DNA of 64,000 nucleotides from Hyphomicrobium sp. (GTDB lineage Bacteria; Pseudomonadota; Alphaproteobacteria; Rhizobiales; Hyphomicrobiaceae), in NCBI RefSeq assembly GCF_009026145.1, contig NZ_WBUE01000016.1:1-64000 (forward strand), given 5' to 3'. Below the pieces are notes generated by a model, which saw only the letters and a list, made by a program, of their open reading frames with translations, had not been told where the DNA came from and searched no databases. A program made the position numbers and the translations under genes. Position 1 is the stretch's first letter. The number at the start of each line of letters is the position of its first letter. Below are positions 15,892 through 24,112 of this stretch, piece by piece.

Positions 15892-16908
15892 CTATGTGCT
15901 CACGATCTTCTCGACGCTGGCGCCCCTGTTGCGCCCCCCGGCGACGAGGATCTCAAGACCCTCGGCTCTAGCGAGTCCGATGGAAGAATCATAGAGGCGG
16001 CCAGCAATTTCCTGCGAGGGTGCGAATGCGAACCCAGTCGGCCCCCACGAGCTCTGCCCGATCCCATATGCACCGGCAGCGCGTAGCGCTTCGACGACGC
16101 GTCCCACAGCCGGGCTGGTCCATGGGCTGCCGCCTTGTGCGCCTGCGAAATGGTTACCGACGATCTTCTGAATTTCCGTCAGTGCATTCCCGAAGGCGTC
16201 GATGTCCGTTTCCATAAGTCCCGGCACGAGCTGCATAAGGACGAGGCGGCACACGTTCGCTGCTGCAGCATCGGAGAGTGGTGGCAGTGCAGCGAAGGCC
16301 TGCGCTTCCGCTTCGCCGTGTACACCCGCTGTGCGCGCATCTATGACCAGCAGGGCGCGCCAGTCGTCGGGGAAGTGGGTGCGTACCAGGATCGGCGGAG
16401 CCTGATCGCGTGCGCCGCGGCCGCCATCGACGATGAAGCCGCCGTGCTCGAACGCCGCCATGCCGATCGCAGAGCGCGCGCCGCGGTCGACAATCTCGCC
16501 GAGGCGCGATGGGCTGTGCTCGATGCCTTCGAGCGTCATCAGGGCGGCGCCAGCAGCGAGCGCGAGCTGCGTGCCCGAGCCGAGACCGGCATGCGATGGA
16601 ATGGCGGAGGCGATCTTCACCTCGTACGCACCACCCAACGAGAACACGTCGGCGAAGCGGCGCAGCGTAGCGATGGCACGGGCGTGGTCGGGGCCCTCAC
16701 CCTTGTAGGTGCGGCTGCGTCTCAAGACCAGCTCGGTGCGGGGAACGTCGACGGCGAGCCCGATGCTTCCGAACATGCGCCCCAAACCGCCGTTCAGGTC
16801 GAGGAAGCCAAGGTGCAAACGTGCCGGCGCGACGACGCGTACGGCGCCGGGGTGGGCGCGCGGGCGCATTGCGGGCGCCTCAGATTGCGTTGCGTCGGCC
16901 AGTGGCAT
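15892..16908 (-). CDS. mptG: Beta-ribofuranosylaminobenzene 5'-phosphate synthase
   Basis: The 338-residue GHMP-kinase-fold protein joins p-hydroxy- or p-aminobenzoate to phosphoribosyl pyrophosphate, a committed step of H4MPT synthesis. Features are VVAPARLHLGFLDLNGGLGR at the start, the glycine-rich IPSHAGLGSGTQLALAAGAA loop, and IGQSSWGPTGFAF near the end. The start at 16908 is used; a second in-frame ATG lies 13 codons in. It is first in the minus-strand operon and diverges from the pterin dehydratase gene across 53 bp. Confidence 0.92.
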   Translation of the reverse strand: MPLADATQSEAPAMRPRAHPGAVRVVAPARLHLGFLDLNGGLGRMFGSIGLAVDVPRTELVLRRSRTYKGEGPDHARAIATLRRFADVFSLGGAYEVKIASAIPSHAGLGSGTQLALAAGAALMTLEGIEHSPSRLGEIVDRGARSAIGMAAFEHGGFIVDGGRGARDQAPPILVRTHFPDDWRALLVIDARTAGVHGEAEAQAFAALPPLSDAAAANVCRLVLMQLVPGLMETDIDAFGNALTEIQKIVGNHFAGAQGGSPWTSPAVGRVVEALRAAGAYGIGQSSWGPTGFAFAPSQEIAGRLYDSSIGLARAEGLEILVAGGRNRGASVEKIVST

Positions 16909-16961
16909 TACGGTTCAACCTGCTGGTGCGGTCCGTCCCTATAGCCGGAGGAGAGGACAAT

Positions 16962-17339
16962 ATGGCGGCTGAACGCGAAAAGCCCATGCCCGATGCCGAA
17001 GTCAACGCGTGGCTGCAAAAAAACCTGCCGAAGTGGCGCCTGGAGAATGGCTGGATCCGGCGGACATACAAGACGAGCGGGTGGAAAGGCACGCTGATGG
17101 TTATCAATACCGTCGGCCACCTGGCCGAGGCTGCTTGGCATCATCCCGATATCACGGCTTCCTATGCCTGGGTCGAGGTGCGCCTAATGACGCACACCGC
17201 CAAGGGTATCACGGCCAAGGATCTGGAGCTGGCCAAGAAGATCGAGGACGTCGTTCATTGGCAGCCGGGCAAGGAGGAAGGCCCGCTCGAGGGCACGCCC
17301 ACGGGCGACATGCGCTTCGCTTACATAAAATACGATTGA
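16962..17339 (+). CDS. Pterin-4a-carbinolamine dehydratase-like protein
   Basis: The 125-residue protein starts after GGAGGAGAGG. It carries the dehydratase active-site pattern E-x3-H-H-P with downstream Trp, His and Asp (EAAWHHPDITASYAWVEVRL). The family recycles biopterin cofactor in phenylalanine hydroxylation, but no hydroxylase is nearby. Position between mptG and folK suggests a role in pterin handling for H4MPT. It could equally be a general pterin enzyme. Confidence 0.85.
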   Translation: MAAEREKPMPDAEVNAWLQKNLPKWRLENGWIRRTYKTSGWKGTLMVINTVGHLAEAAWHHPDITASYAWVEVRLMTHTAKGITAKDLELAKKIEDVVHWQPGKEEGPLEGTPTGDMRFAYIKYD

Positions 17340-17423
17340 TCCATCTGGTAGGGTCGCCGCTTGCCTCGGCGCGGTCAGCGCGATAACGAGCACGGCTTTC
17401 CACCGCCGTGTCAGCGAGCCCCG

Positions 17424-17933
17424 ATGTCCAGCGCCACGCCCACCTCCGCCACTCCGGCGTTCGACTGCATTCTGGCGCTGGGCTCTAACATCGGTGATAA
17501 GGCGGCCAACATCGGCAAGGCGATTGCGCTGCTCACCGAAAAGGGGGACGTGCGTCTCGTTGCGCGCTCGCGCAACTACGCGACCGAGCCGTGGGGCAAA
17601 ACCGACCAGGACTGGTTCGTCAACGCCGCCATTGCCGTAGCGACCGAGCTCGATCCGCGCGGGCTGCTGGCCCGCTGCAAGGAGATCGAGCGGCGCATGG
17701 GGCGCGAGAGCACTGAGAAATGGGGGCCGCGCATCATCGACCTCGACCTGTTGGTCTATGGCGACGCCGCTTTCAGCGACGCCGAGCTGGTGCTGCCGCA
17801 TCCCCACATCGGCGTGCGCGCCTTCGTGCTGGCGCCGCTCATGGATATCGCTCCCGACCTCGTCATCGGCGGCAGGAGCGTGCGCGCAATGTACGGTGCG
17901 GTCGATGCGACGGGGGTACGGCCCCTCGACTGA
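17424..17933 (+). CDS. folK: 2-amino-4-hydroxy-6-hydroxymethyldihydropteridine pyrophosphokinase
   Basis: The 169-residue HPPK transfers pyrophosphate from ATP to hydroxymethyl-dihydropterin, supplying the substrate for dihydropteroate synthases. Typical sequences are ILALGSNIGDKAANI, RSRNYATEPWGKTDQDWFVN, EIERRMGRESTEKWGPRIIDL and LPHPHIGVRAFVLAPL. ATG 17424 fits family length; the longer frame upstream is unlikely. It may serve both folate and H4MPT synthesis. A terminator-like hairpin follows 13 bp after the stop. Confidence 0.94.
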   Translation: MSSATPTSATPAFDCILALGSNIGDKAANIGKAIALLTEKGDVRLVARSRNYATEPWGKTDQDWFVNAAIAVATELDPRGLLARCKEIERRMGRESTEKWGPRIIDLDLLVYGDAAFSDAELVLPHPHIGVRAFVLAPLMDIAPDLVIGGRSVRAMYGAVDATGVRPLD

Positions 17934-17946
17934 GCACAGATGAAAA

Positions 17947-17971
17947 CGCCGCCGGCTTGCCGCCGGCGGCG
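17947..17971. terminator. GC-rich hairpin between convergent folK and cytochrome c genes
   Basis: A perfect 10-bp stem CGCCGCCGGC / GCCGGCGGCG (17947-17956 with 17962-17971) encloses a 5-base loop, 13 bp after the folK stop and 24 bp from the end of the convergent cytochrome gene. It probably ends both transcripts, although the trailing T-run is weak. Confidence 0.65.
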
Positions 17972-17995
17972 CTTCTGAATTCCGTTGCGTGGCGC

Positions 17996-18379
17996 TTACT
18001 TGTTGCTGCCGTCGGCGTTGAAGGACGCGAGATAGGCGATCAGGTCGCCGCGCTCGATCTCGTCCTTGACGCCAGCGAACAGCATCTTGTTGCCGGGCAC
18101 CTTCTTCTTCGGGTCCGCAAGATACTCGCCGAGCGAGGTCTCGTCCCAGGTGATGCCGGCGCCCTTCATGGCGGGCGAGTAGTTGAAGCCTTCAACCGCG
18201 CCCGACGCACGGCCAATCAAGCCGTTGAGCTCGGGGCCGACCTTGTTCTTGGCGCCGGGGCCGACCGAGTGGCACGGCGCGCACTTGGCGAATATCTTCT
18301 TACCGGCCTCGGCATCCTGCGCCGAAGCAACCGTCGGCAGCGCGAGCATGATACCCGCTGCGACAACCCACCTGAGCAT
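17996..18379 (-). CDS. Class I c-type cytochrome, c2-like
   Basis: The 127-residue periplasmic cytochrome has a signal peptide (residues 1-20), one heme site CAPCH at 33-37, a [12 protein letters not shown] segment and the axial methionine region [13 protein letters not shown] 18379 follows GGGAGA. It lies just downstream of the pqq operon on the same strand, so it might accept electrons from a PQQ alcohol dehydrogenase or serve general respiration. No quinoprotein methanol dehydrogenase gene is in this part of the window. Confidence 0.9.
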   Translation of the reverse strand: MLRWVVAAGIMLALPTVASAQDAEAGKKIFAKCAPCHSVGPGAKNKVGPELNGLIGRASGAVEGFNYSPAMKGAGITWDETSLGEYLADPKKKVPGNKMLFAGVKDEIERGDLIAYLASFNADGSNK

Positions 18380-18549
18380 CCCGATTTTCTCCCTGTTTTC
18401 GACGATCACGCGTCGTTGATGGCGCGCGTATCATCCAATAGCCATCGCGAATGTGCCAAGTCTTTTCTGAACTTGGACTGAACACGATGACGCACCCCCG
18501 GTTCCCCGAGGGCGCCGCTCAGGATTTGAACGATGGCCGCTCCGGCGAG

Positions 18550-19800
18550 TTAAGCGTCGCTCGGAACGGGCGTTTTCTCGACCGCCGGCTTGGGCGTCGC
18601 ACCGCCGGGGCGGCGGTAGACGAAGGCCGGCGGGCTCTGGTGGGATTCAACATCTGCCACTTTCGCCCAATCCAGGTGCAGGGGCGACAGCGAGCAGGCC
18701 GGGTCGGTGTTGGCGGCATCGCCGGTCAGGGCGAAGGCCTGGCAGCGACATCCGCCGAAGTCGATCTCGCGCCGGGGGCACGACCGGCACGGCTCCTTCA
18801 TCCAGCTCGTGCCGCGATACTTCTGGAACGCCGAGCCATTGAGCCAGATCTCGCCCAGCGGCTTGTCGCGCACGTTGTCGAACTCGAGGTGGGTGATGGA
18901 TTCTGCGGCGTGGCAGGGGAGCACGCGGCCCGACGGTGTGATGTTGATGATGCCCCGCCCCCAACCGCCCATGCAGGGCTTGGGGAACTTGGCGTAGTAG
19001 TCGGGCACCACCGCGTCGATGACGATGACGCCCTTCAGCCGCTCGCGCTCGCGCTCGACGATGCGTGCCGCCTCCATGAATGCCTCGCGCGTCGGCATCA
19101 GTGACGCGCGGTTTTTGAGTGCCCAGGCGTAATACTGCACGTGGGCGATCTCGACGCGCCCGGCGCCCAGCTCGACCGCGTAGTTGATGATTGCCTCGAC
19201 GCTGTGAATGTTGTGGCGATGGATCGGCGCATTGATCGTCAGCGGCAGTCCCAGCTCGCGCACCCAACCGGCCACGATCTTCTTCTTCTCGCTGCCGCCC
19301 TTGTAGCCGGCGATGCGGTCGGCGTTCTCGGCTGCCGTGTCGACATCCTGGATGGAGATCTGCACGTGGTCGAGGCCGCACTCCTTCAGCTTCTCCAGCC
19401 GGTCGCGCTTTAAAAGCACGGCAGCGGTGATGAGGTTCGTGTAAAGGCCAGCCTCGGAAGCCGTCTTGACGATTTCTTCGAGATCGCGCCGGGCCGTCGG
19501 CTCGCCGCCCGACAGATGCACCTGGAGAATGCCGAGCTGCGCTGCCTGGCGCATCACCTTCTGCCACTCCTCCGTCGTCAGCTCGGTGTTGACCTTCTCA
19601 AGCTCGAGCGGGTTGGAGCAGTAGGGACACTGCAGCGGGCAGCGATGCGTCAGCTCGGCCAGGAGGCCGATCGGGGCGCGGATGGCGCAAGACGGATCGG
19701 GCGTCGGCGAGGACGAGGCTTCGCAGCGCATTTCGCCGGCGTCCATCGTCAGCATCTCTTCCTTGACGTGCTTGACCTGGGAAGGGGCAGTTTCGCTCAT
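18550..19800 (-). CDS. pqqE: PQQ biosynthesis radical SAM enzyme PqqE
   Basis: The 416-residue PqqE makes the Glu-Tyr carbon-carbon crosslink in PqqA, with PqqD as chaperone. The radical SAM CxxxCxxC is at Cys54, Cys58 and Cys61 (CPLQCPYC), the SAM-binding LSGGEP follows, and the C-terminal SPASM cysteines are in CRSCPRREIDFGGCRC. The N-terminus has about 40 extra residues before the core compared with short PqqE proteins. Its start overlaps the pqqD stop by 4 bp. Confidence 0.97.
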   Translation of the reverse strand: MSETAPSQVKHVKEEMLTMDAGEMRCEASSSPTPDPSCAIRAPIGLLAELTHRCPLQCPYCSNPLELEKVNTELTTEEWQKVMRQAAQLGILQVHLSGGEPTARRDLEEIVKTASEAGLYTNLITAAVLLKRDRLEKLKECGLDHVQISIQDVDTAAENADRIAGYKGGSEKKKIVAGWVRELGLPLTINAPIHRHNIHSVEAIINYAVELGAGRVEIAHVQYYAWALKNRASLMPTREAFMEAARIVERERERLKGVIVIDAVVPDYYAKFPKPCMGGWGRGIINITPSGRVLPCHAAESITHLEFDNVRDKPLGEIWLNGSAFQKYRGTSWMKEPCRSCPRREIDFGGCRCQAFALTGDAANTDPACSLSPLHLDWAKVADVESHQSPPAFVYRRPGGATPKPAVEKTPVPSDA

Positions 19801-20102
19801 GCCTTCACTACTCCCTTGTCGGCGAGGTCCTGCAACATCGCGATGATGTCGGCCTCTATTTCCTCCGGTGGTGCGTTGTAGTCCTTAGCTAGTTGTCCAG
19901 CGATGTCATGCACAGTCCGTGCACCATCACAAAGCTTCAAAACCTCGACAGCAATCGCATCCGGGTCGAATACGCGCTCAGGCGCCAGGATGAGCCAGCG
20001 GCCGCGGCCGGCGTCATGGCGCATCTTGATGTGGGGCGGCATGGCTGGCTTGCTGACGGCCGTGATGACCGTTCGCTGGCGTGGCGCCGTCTCACTCATC
20101 AT
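19797..20102 (-). CDS. pqqD: PQQ biosynthesis peptide chaperone PqqD
   Basis: The 101-residue PqqD binds the PqqA peptide and presents it to PqqE. The typical wing is present: LILAPERVFDPDAIAVEVLKLCDG, DIAGQLAKDYNAP and a C-terminal LADKGVV. ATG 20102 was chosen because GGAGG lies just upstream; an adjacent ATG at 20099 is also possible. It overlaps pqqC and pqqE by 4 bp each. Confidence 0.95.
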   Translation of the reverse strand: MMSETAPRQRTVITAVSKPAMPPHIKMRHDAGRGRWLILAPERVFDPDAIAVEVLKLCDGARTVHDIAGQLAKDYNAPPEEIEADIIAMLQDLADKGVVKA

Positions 20103-20875
20103 TGCGCCTCCGGACGGAAGGCGCCGGGCGGAATATGGCCCTCGACGTAGGCATGCTGCAGCGCATCGAGCTGCACCCACAGCACGTTGCACTTGAAGCG
20201 GACCGCGTCGACGCAGGCCTCCTGCTCCTCGCGCGTCTTGGCGTTCTTGAGAACGTAGTCGAGTGCGAAGTCGGCGTCGCGCGGCGCCTGCGTGAGGCGG
20301 CGCTTGAAGTAGGCCATCACCTTGTCGTCGATGAAGTCATAATTCTCCAGCATGCCGGCGATGCGCTCCTTGTGGATCTTGGGAGCGAACAGCTCGGTGA
20401 GCGAGGAGGCGATGGCGACGGTAATCGGCTGCTCGCGCACGAAGGTGACGTAGGATTCTACCGCGAACTTGGTGGCCGGCAGCGCTCCCTTCATGGAGAT
20501 GACGTAGTCGCGGTCGAGGCCGAGGCCATCGGTCAGCACCAGCCAGCGCTCGATGCCGCCCTCCTCCTCGCCGTAGCCGTCGTGGTCAAGCAGGCGGTGC
20601 ACCCACTCCCGGCGCAACTCGCGATCATAAAGGCGGCTGATGAGCGCCGCGTCCTTGCGCGGTACCGCCGACTGGTAGCAGTAGCGGTTCAGCGCCCAAG
20701 CCTGCACCTGAGGCTTCTTCAGCTTGCCGCCGTGCAGCATGTGATGGAACGGGTGCTTGTCGTGGTAGCGCTCGGCGCCGACGGCGCGGATTGCCGCCTC
20801 GAAATCGGCGAGCGACATGAGCTCCTGCGCTTTGCGCTCGGTGCTCAAACGCTCCAGGCTTACCGGCTCACTCAT
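20099..20875 (-). CDS. pqqC: Pyrroloquinoline-quinone synthase PqqC
   Basis: The 258-residue all-helical oxidase performs the final ring closure and oxidation to PQQ. Typical sequences are YHDKHPFHHMLHGGKL, QAWALNRYCYQSAVPRKDA, HRLLDHDG and ESYVTFVREQPI. ATG 20875 overlaps the pqqB stop by 4 bp; the longer frame is discarded. It is a separate gene, not fused to pqqD as in some methylotrophs. Confidence 0.97.
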   Translation of the reverse strand: MSEPVSLERLSTERKAQELMSLADFEAAIRAVGAERYHDKHPFHHMLHGGKLKKPQVQAWALNRYCYQSAVPRKDAALISRLYDRELRREWVHRLLDHDGYGEEEGGIERWLVLTDGLGLDRDYVISMKGALPATKFAVESYVTFVREQPITVAIASSLTELFAPKIHKERIAGMLENYDFIDDKVMAYFKRRLTQAPRDADFALDYVLKNAKTREEQEACVDAVRFKCNVLWVQLDALQHAYVEGHIPPGAFRPEAQ

Positions 20876-21801
20876 AGGCGCACCTCCATGCCATCGTACC
20901 CGACTTCCCATCCCGCGCCATCGATGGCTTTGCGGGCGGGCGAGTTCTCGTCCAGCGCCGGGTTCGAGTTGTTTATATGCACGTATATGAGCCTTCCGAC
21001 GCCCAGTTTTGAGAAGGCGGCGATCGATCCCGAGGCTCCCGACATGCTGATATGGCCCATTCGGGCTCCGGTTTTGTTAAGCAGGCCCTGCTCGATCATC
21101 TCGTCGTCGGTGAACAGCGTGCCATCGAAGAAGACGATGGATGCACCCTGCAGACGGGCGGCGAGCGTCTCATCTATGGCGGCGCAGCCGGGGATGTAAA
21201 AGAAGGACTTCTTCTCGGCCGGATCAGTAATTTTTAGGCCGATGGTGTCGCCTTCCTGGGTGCCGAAGTCACCCGAGGAGGTGTCCTCCAGGTAGAGCGC
21301 GACCTTGCCCGGCACGGCGAATGCTTCGATCGTAAGCCCGAGATCGACACCGGCGCCCTGCAGATCGAACGGCTTACCGAGCGCCATCTCGACGCGTGGA
21401 ACGAGCGGCTCGGCCAGCACCTGGAACACCGAGTTGGTGCGGATGACGTCGAGGACGCGGTTCGTGGCATAGATGGTGAACGGCTGCGCCTCGCGCAGGT
21501 TGATGAGGCCGATGATGTGGTCGACATCGCCGTTGGTGAGCACCGCTGCCATGATGGGGCTGTGGCGCAGGCCGACCTTGGCATCGGCGTGCAGTTGCGG
21601 CGTGGCGTTGATTTGCTGGCGCAGGTCCGGCGAGGCGTTGAGCAGGGCCCAATTGACGCCATCGCGGCTGACGGCAAGCGATGACTGCGTGCGGGCTCTG
21701 AAACCCGGGGCTCCAGACCGCACGGCGGCGCAGTTGCGGCAGTTGCAGTTCCACTGCGGGAACCCACCTCCCGCAGCAGACCCCAGTATTTTGATGAGCA
21801 T
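20872..21801 (-). CDS. pqqB: PQQ biosynthesis protein PqqB
   Basis: The 309-residue PqqB belongs to the metallo-beta-lactamase fold and is thought to hydroxylate the tyrosine part of the PqqA-derived intermediate. Features are ILGSAAGGGFPQWNCNCRNC, LLNASPDLRQQI, the metal-site segment LTNGDVDHIIGLI, and IYVHINNSNP near the end. It follows pqqA after about 108 bp that hold an attenuator-like hairpin. Confidence 0.97.
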   Translation of the reverse strand: MLIKILGSAAGGGFPQWNCNCRNCAAVRSGAPGFRARTQSSLAVSRDGVNWALLNASPDLRQQINATPQLHADAKVGLRHSPIMAAVLTNGDVDHIIGLINLREAQPFTIYATNRVLDVIRTNSVFQVLAEPLVPRVEMALGKPFDLQGAGVDLGLTIEAFAVPGKVALYLEDTSSGDFGTQEGDTIGLKITDPAEKKSFFYIPGCAAIDETLAARLQGASIVFFDGTLFTDDEMIEQGLLNKTGARMGHISMSGASGSIAAFSKLGVGRLIYVHINNSNPALDENSPARKAIDGAGWEVGYDGMEVRL

Positions 21802-21837
21802 GGACGTCGTCTGGTTAGGGGCGCGCCGACGCCCGAT

Positions 21838-21872
21838 AAAACAACGGCGGCCGAAGCTTCGACCGCCGTTGT
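21838..21872 (-). terminator. Attenuator-like hairpin between pqqA and pqqB
   Basis: On the minus strand a 10-bp stem (21863-21872 with 21841-21850) plus an inner stem over GAAGCTTC is followed by TTTT. This is a typical intrinsic terminator placed after pqqA and before pqqB. Partial termination here would give more pqqA transcript than pqqBCDE transcript, which suits PqqA being consumed as the peptide substrate. Confidence 0.8.
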
Positions 21873-21909
21873 CGGAAACTCACTGAGTTGGTGAGTTGAT
21901 CGACAGTCG

Positions 21910-21999
21910 TTAGATGATGTCGATCTCAGCCGGCATATACGAGGTGACCTCGAGGCCAACTTCCTGCTCACGAACTGCGGGCTTCGTCCAAACCTTCAT
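21910..21999 (-). CDS. pqqA: PQQ precursor peptide PqqA
   Basis: This 29-residue peptide begins MKVWTKPAVRE and ends YMPAEIDII. It contains the ExxxY motif (Glu17, Tyr21) whose side chains become the PQQ skeleton. The ATG at 21999 follows GGAGGAAG. It heads the pqqABCDE operon. Confidence 0.95.
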   Translation of the reverse strand: MKVWTKPAVREQEVGLEVTSYMPAEIDII

Positions 22000-22594
22000 G
22001 ACTTCCTCCTATTCGGCAAGATGCCGTCCAAAATTGGATGGCCCCGCCGAGGGCCCACCCACTGGAGCGCTTCCCTCTTGGTAGGGTCTCTCCAGTCCGC
22101 GGATCCAGAACACGCAAGCCCAGACCGCCATGGCGGCTATAAACCACAGGGCCCTTGGGAACGGAAGTCAAAGGCTCTCACAAACGCGTGTGCTATCCGT
22201 CATCTAATCGACACGCTGCGCAACGGCGCGGTGGTGAGTTCTAAGGTCGGCAATCGATCTGGCGCGCGCTGCCGGTCGCGGTGTTGAGAGCTCGGATTCG
22301 GCACGTGCTGCACGCCGATGCCGGATGGCCGGCGGTACACGGCAGCGCTCTCCCTTGTCAGGCGCCGTTGGCCAGTGCGACTTCGCCCTGGCGCCGCAAA
22401 TCTATGCCCTTGTTATGCTGTGCATAGAAAAATTGTTCTTATCTTTCGATGGACTTGCCACGGCAATAGAAAATTCTACTTCGATAAACTATAAGAAGCG
22501 CACCGGCCGGACGGGTTGCCGTTGGGGTCGGTCCACCTAGTCGGTCCACCTATCGGTCCTTGGTCACCAAGCGCAGGCAGCGAAGGGTAAGGCG
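22000..22594. other. Intergenic region between pqqA and cysG
   Basis: About 595 bp without a supported gene separate the divergent pqqA and cysG. The pqqA-proximal half is GC-rich. The part at about 22400-22500 is clearly AT-rich and probably holds the cysG promoter. It contains the inverted repeat TAGAA-aa-TTCTA at 22467-22478 and the 10-mer AATTCTACTT at 22472-22481, which recurs upstream of cysH. A 71-codon open frame at 22325-22540 looks non-coding. Confidence 0.5.
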
Positions 22595-24070
22595 TTGCGG
22601 TACTTTCCGATCTTCTTCGATCTCGACGGCCGCGACGTGCTCATTGCCGGCGGTGGCGAGAAGGCTTTGCAGAAGCTGCGCCTGCTCGCCAAGACAACCG
22701 CAAGGCTCAGGATCGTCGCCGAGGATGTCAGCGCCGACATCGCCGCTGCTGGCATCCCAACCTTGGAGATCGCACGGCGCAGCTTTGTCGACAGCGATCT
22801 CGACGGCGTAGCGCTGGTGTTCGCCGCCAGCGACGATGCCAGCCTTGATGCCCGCGTGGCGGCTGCCGCACGGGCGCGCGGTCTCCCGGTCAACGTCGTC
22901 GACGGGCCGGGGGAGAGCAACTTTATCATGCCGGCCATCGTCGACCGCGATCCTATCGTCGTCGCCATCGGCAGCGAGGGTGCCGCCCCGATCCTGGCGC
23001 GTGAGATCAAGGCCAAGATCGAGAGTTGGCTGCCGGCGCGGTTCGGTCGCGTGGCGCAGCGGGCTCAAGCTTTGCGGAGCCGCGTGCAAGGGGCCATTGC
23101 CGATCCCGTCGTGCGCCGGCGTACCTGGGAGGCGCTCCTGCAGGGTCTGTGGCGCAACGCGGTCTTGGCCGACGATGCCGACACGGCCGAGCGCGAGCTC
23201 AGCCGCCAACTCGATGCCGCACGCGCCCAGGCGCAACCCGTTGGCAGCGTGGCGCTGATCGGCTGCGGCCCGGGCGAGCCCGACCTCATCACGCTGAAGG
23301 CGCAGCAGCACTTGCAAGCGGCCGACGTGCTGGTCGTCGATCGCCTCGTCAATCCGGCCATCCTCGAGTATGCACGCCGTGACGCCATCCGCATCGACGT
23401 CGGCAAAGAGCCGGAGGGCGATTCGGCCCTGCAGGAGGACATCAACCGCATTCTCGTGCGCGAAGCGCTCAAGGGGCAGCGCGTGGCGCGCCTCAAGGGT
23501 GGCGATGCGTTTGTCTTCGGACGCGCCGCCGAGGAGATGGCGGCGGTACGCGCCGCCGGCGTTCCCGTCCAGGTGGTCCCCGGCATCACGGCGGCGCATG
23601 CCTGCGCGGCGAGCGTCGGGCTGCCCGTAACGCTGCGCACCAAGGTGCGGCAGTTCGCCGTGGTCACCGGGGCGTCGGCCGACGGCCCCGTCGATCTCGA
23701 CTGGCCGGCGCTGGCGCAGCCAGGCCAAGCCTTCGCCATCTACATGGGCGTGCGCACGGCGCAGCATTTCCGCGACAAGCTGCTCAGCGCCGGCGCCGCT
23801 CCGCAGACGCCGGTGGTCATCGTCGAAAACGGCACGCTGGCGAGCGAGCGGGGCGTGGCGACGGAGCTGGCGTCGCTGGCGCAGGCCGTTACCGAGGCCG
23901 GCATTCGCGGTCCGGCCGTCATCTTCGTAGGTCTCGACTGGGCTAGTGCCGGGCTGTCGCGCCCCGACAAGGTCGAGGTATACGGGATGCACCGCGCCCG
24001 CGAAGGCGAGCCCGCTAAGGCCGGCGTCGCGGCGGCGCATGCAGGACAAGGCCGCGCACCGAGGTGGTAG
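22595..24070 (+). CDS. cysG: Siroheme synthase (multifunctional CysG)
   Basis: The 491-residue protein joins an N-terminal NAD-binding precorrin-2 dehydrogenase/ferrochelatase domain (FFDLDGRDVLIAGGGEKAL, about residues 1-200) to a C-terminal uroporphyrinogen methyltransferase (VALIGCGPGEPDLITLKA, VVDRLVNP, RLKGGDAFVFGR, VVPGITAAHACAA). It supplies siroheme for the sulfite reductase encoded downstream. The start is TTG 22595 with AGGGTAAGG upstream; no ATG is available nearby. The cysJ gene follows after 42 bp. Confidence 0.93.
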   Translation: MRYFPIFFDLDGRDVLIAGGGEKALQKLRLLAKTTARLRIVAEDVSADIAAAGIPTLEIARRSFVDSDLDGVALVFAASDDASLDARVAAAARARGLPVNVVDGPGESNFIMPAIVDRDPIVVAIGSEGAAPILAREIKAKIESWLPARFGRVAQRAQALRSRVQGAIADPVVRRRTWEALLQGLWRNAVLADDADTAERELSRQLDAARAQAQPVGSVALIGCGPGEPDLITLKAQQHLQAADVLVVDRLVNPAILEYARRDAIRIDVGKEPEGDSALQEDINRILVREALKGQRVARLKGGDAFVFGRAAEEMAAVRAAGVPVQVVPGITAAHACAASVGLPVTLRTKVRQFAVVTGASADGPVDLDWPALAQPGQAFAIYMGVRTAQHFRDKLLSAGAAPQTPVVIVENGTLASERGVATELASLAQAVTEAGIRGPAVIFVGLDWASAGLSRPDKVEVYGMHRAREGEPAKAGVAAAHAGQGRAPRW

Positions 24071-24112
24071 TCTGCCCTCATCGCGCAGACGGGAAATTTC
24101 GAGGAGGCGTTT

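Noticed and set aside
22325..22540. 71-codon open frame between pqqA and cysG
   Set aside because: No ribosome binding site or domain, and it lies in the AT-rich promoter region of cysG.
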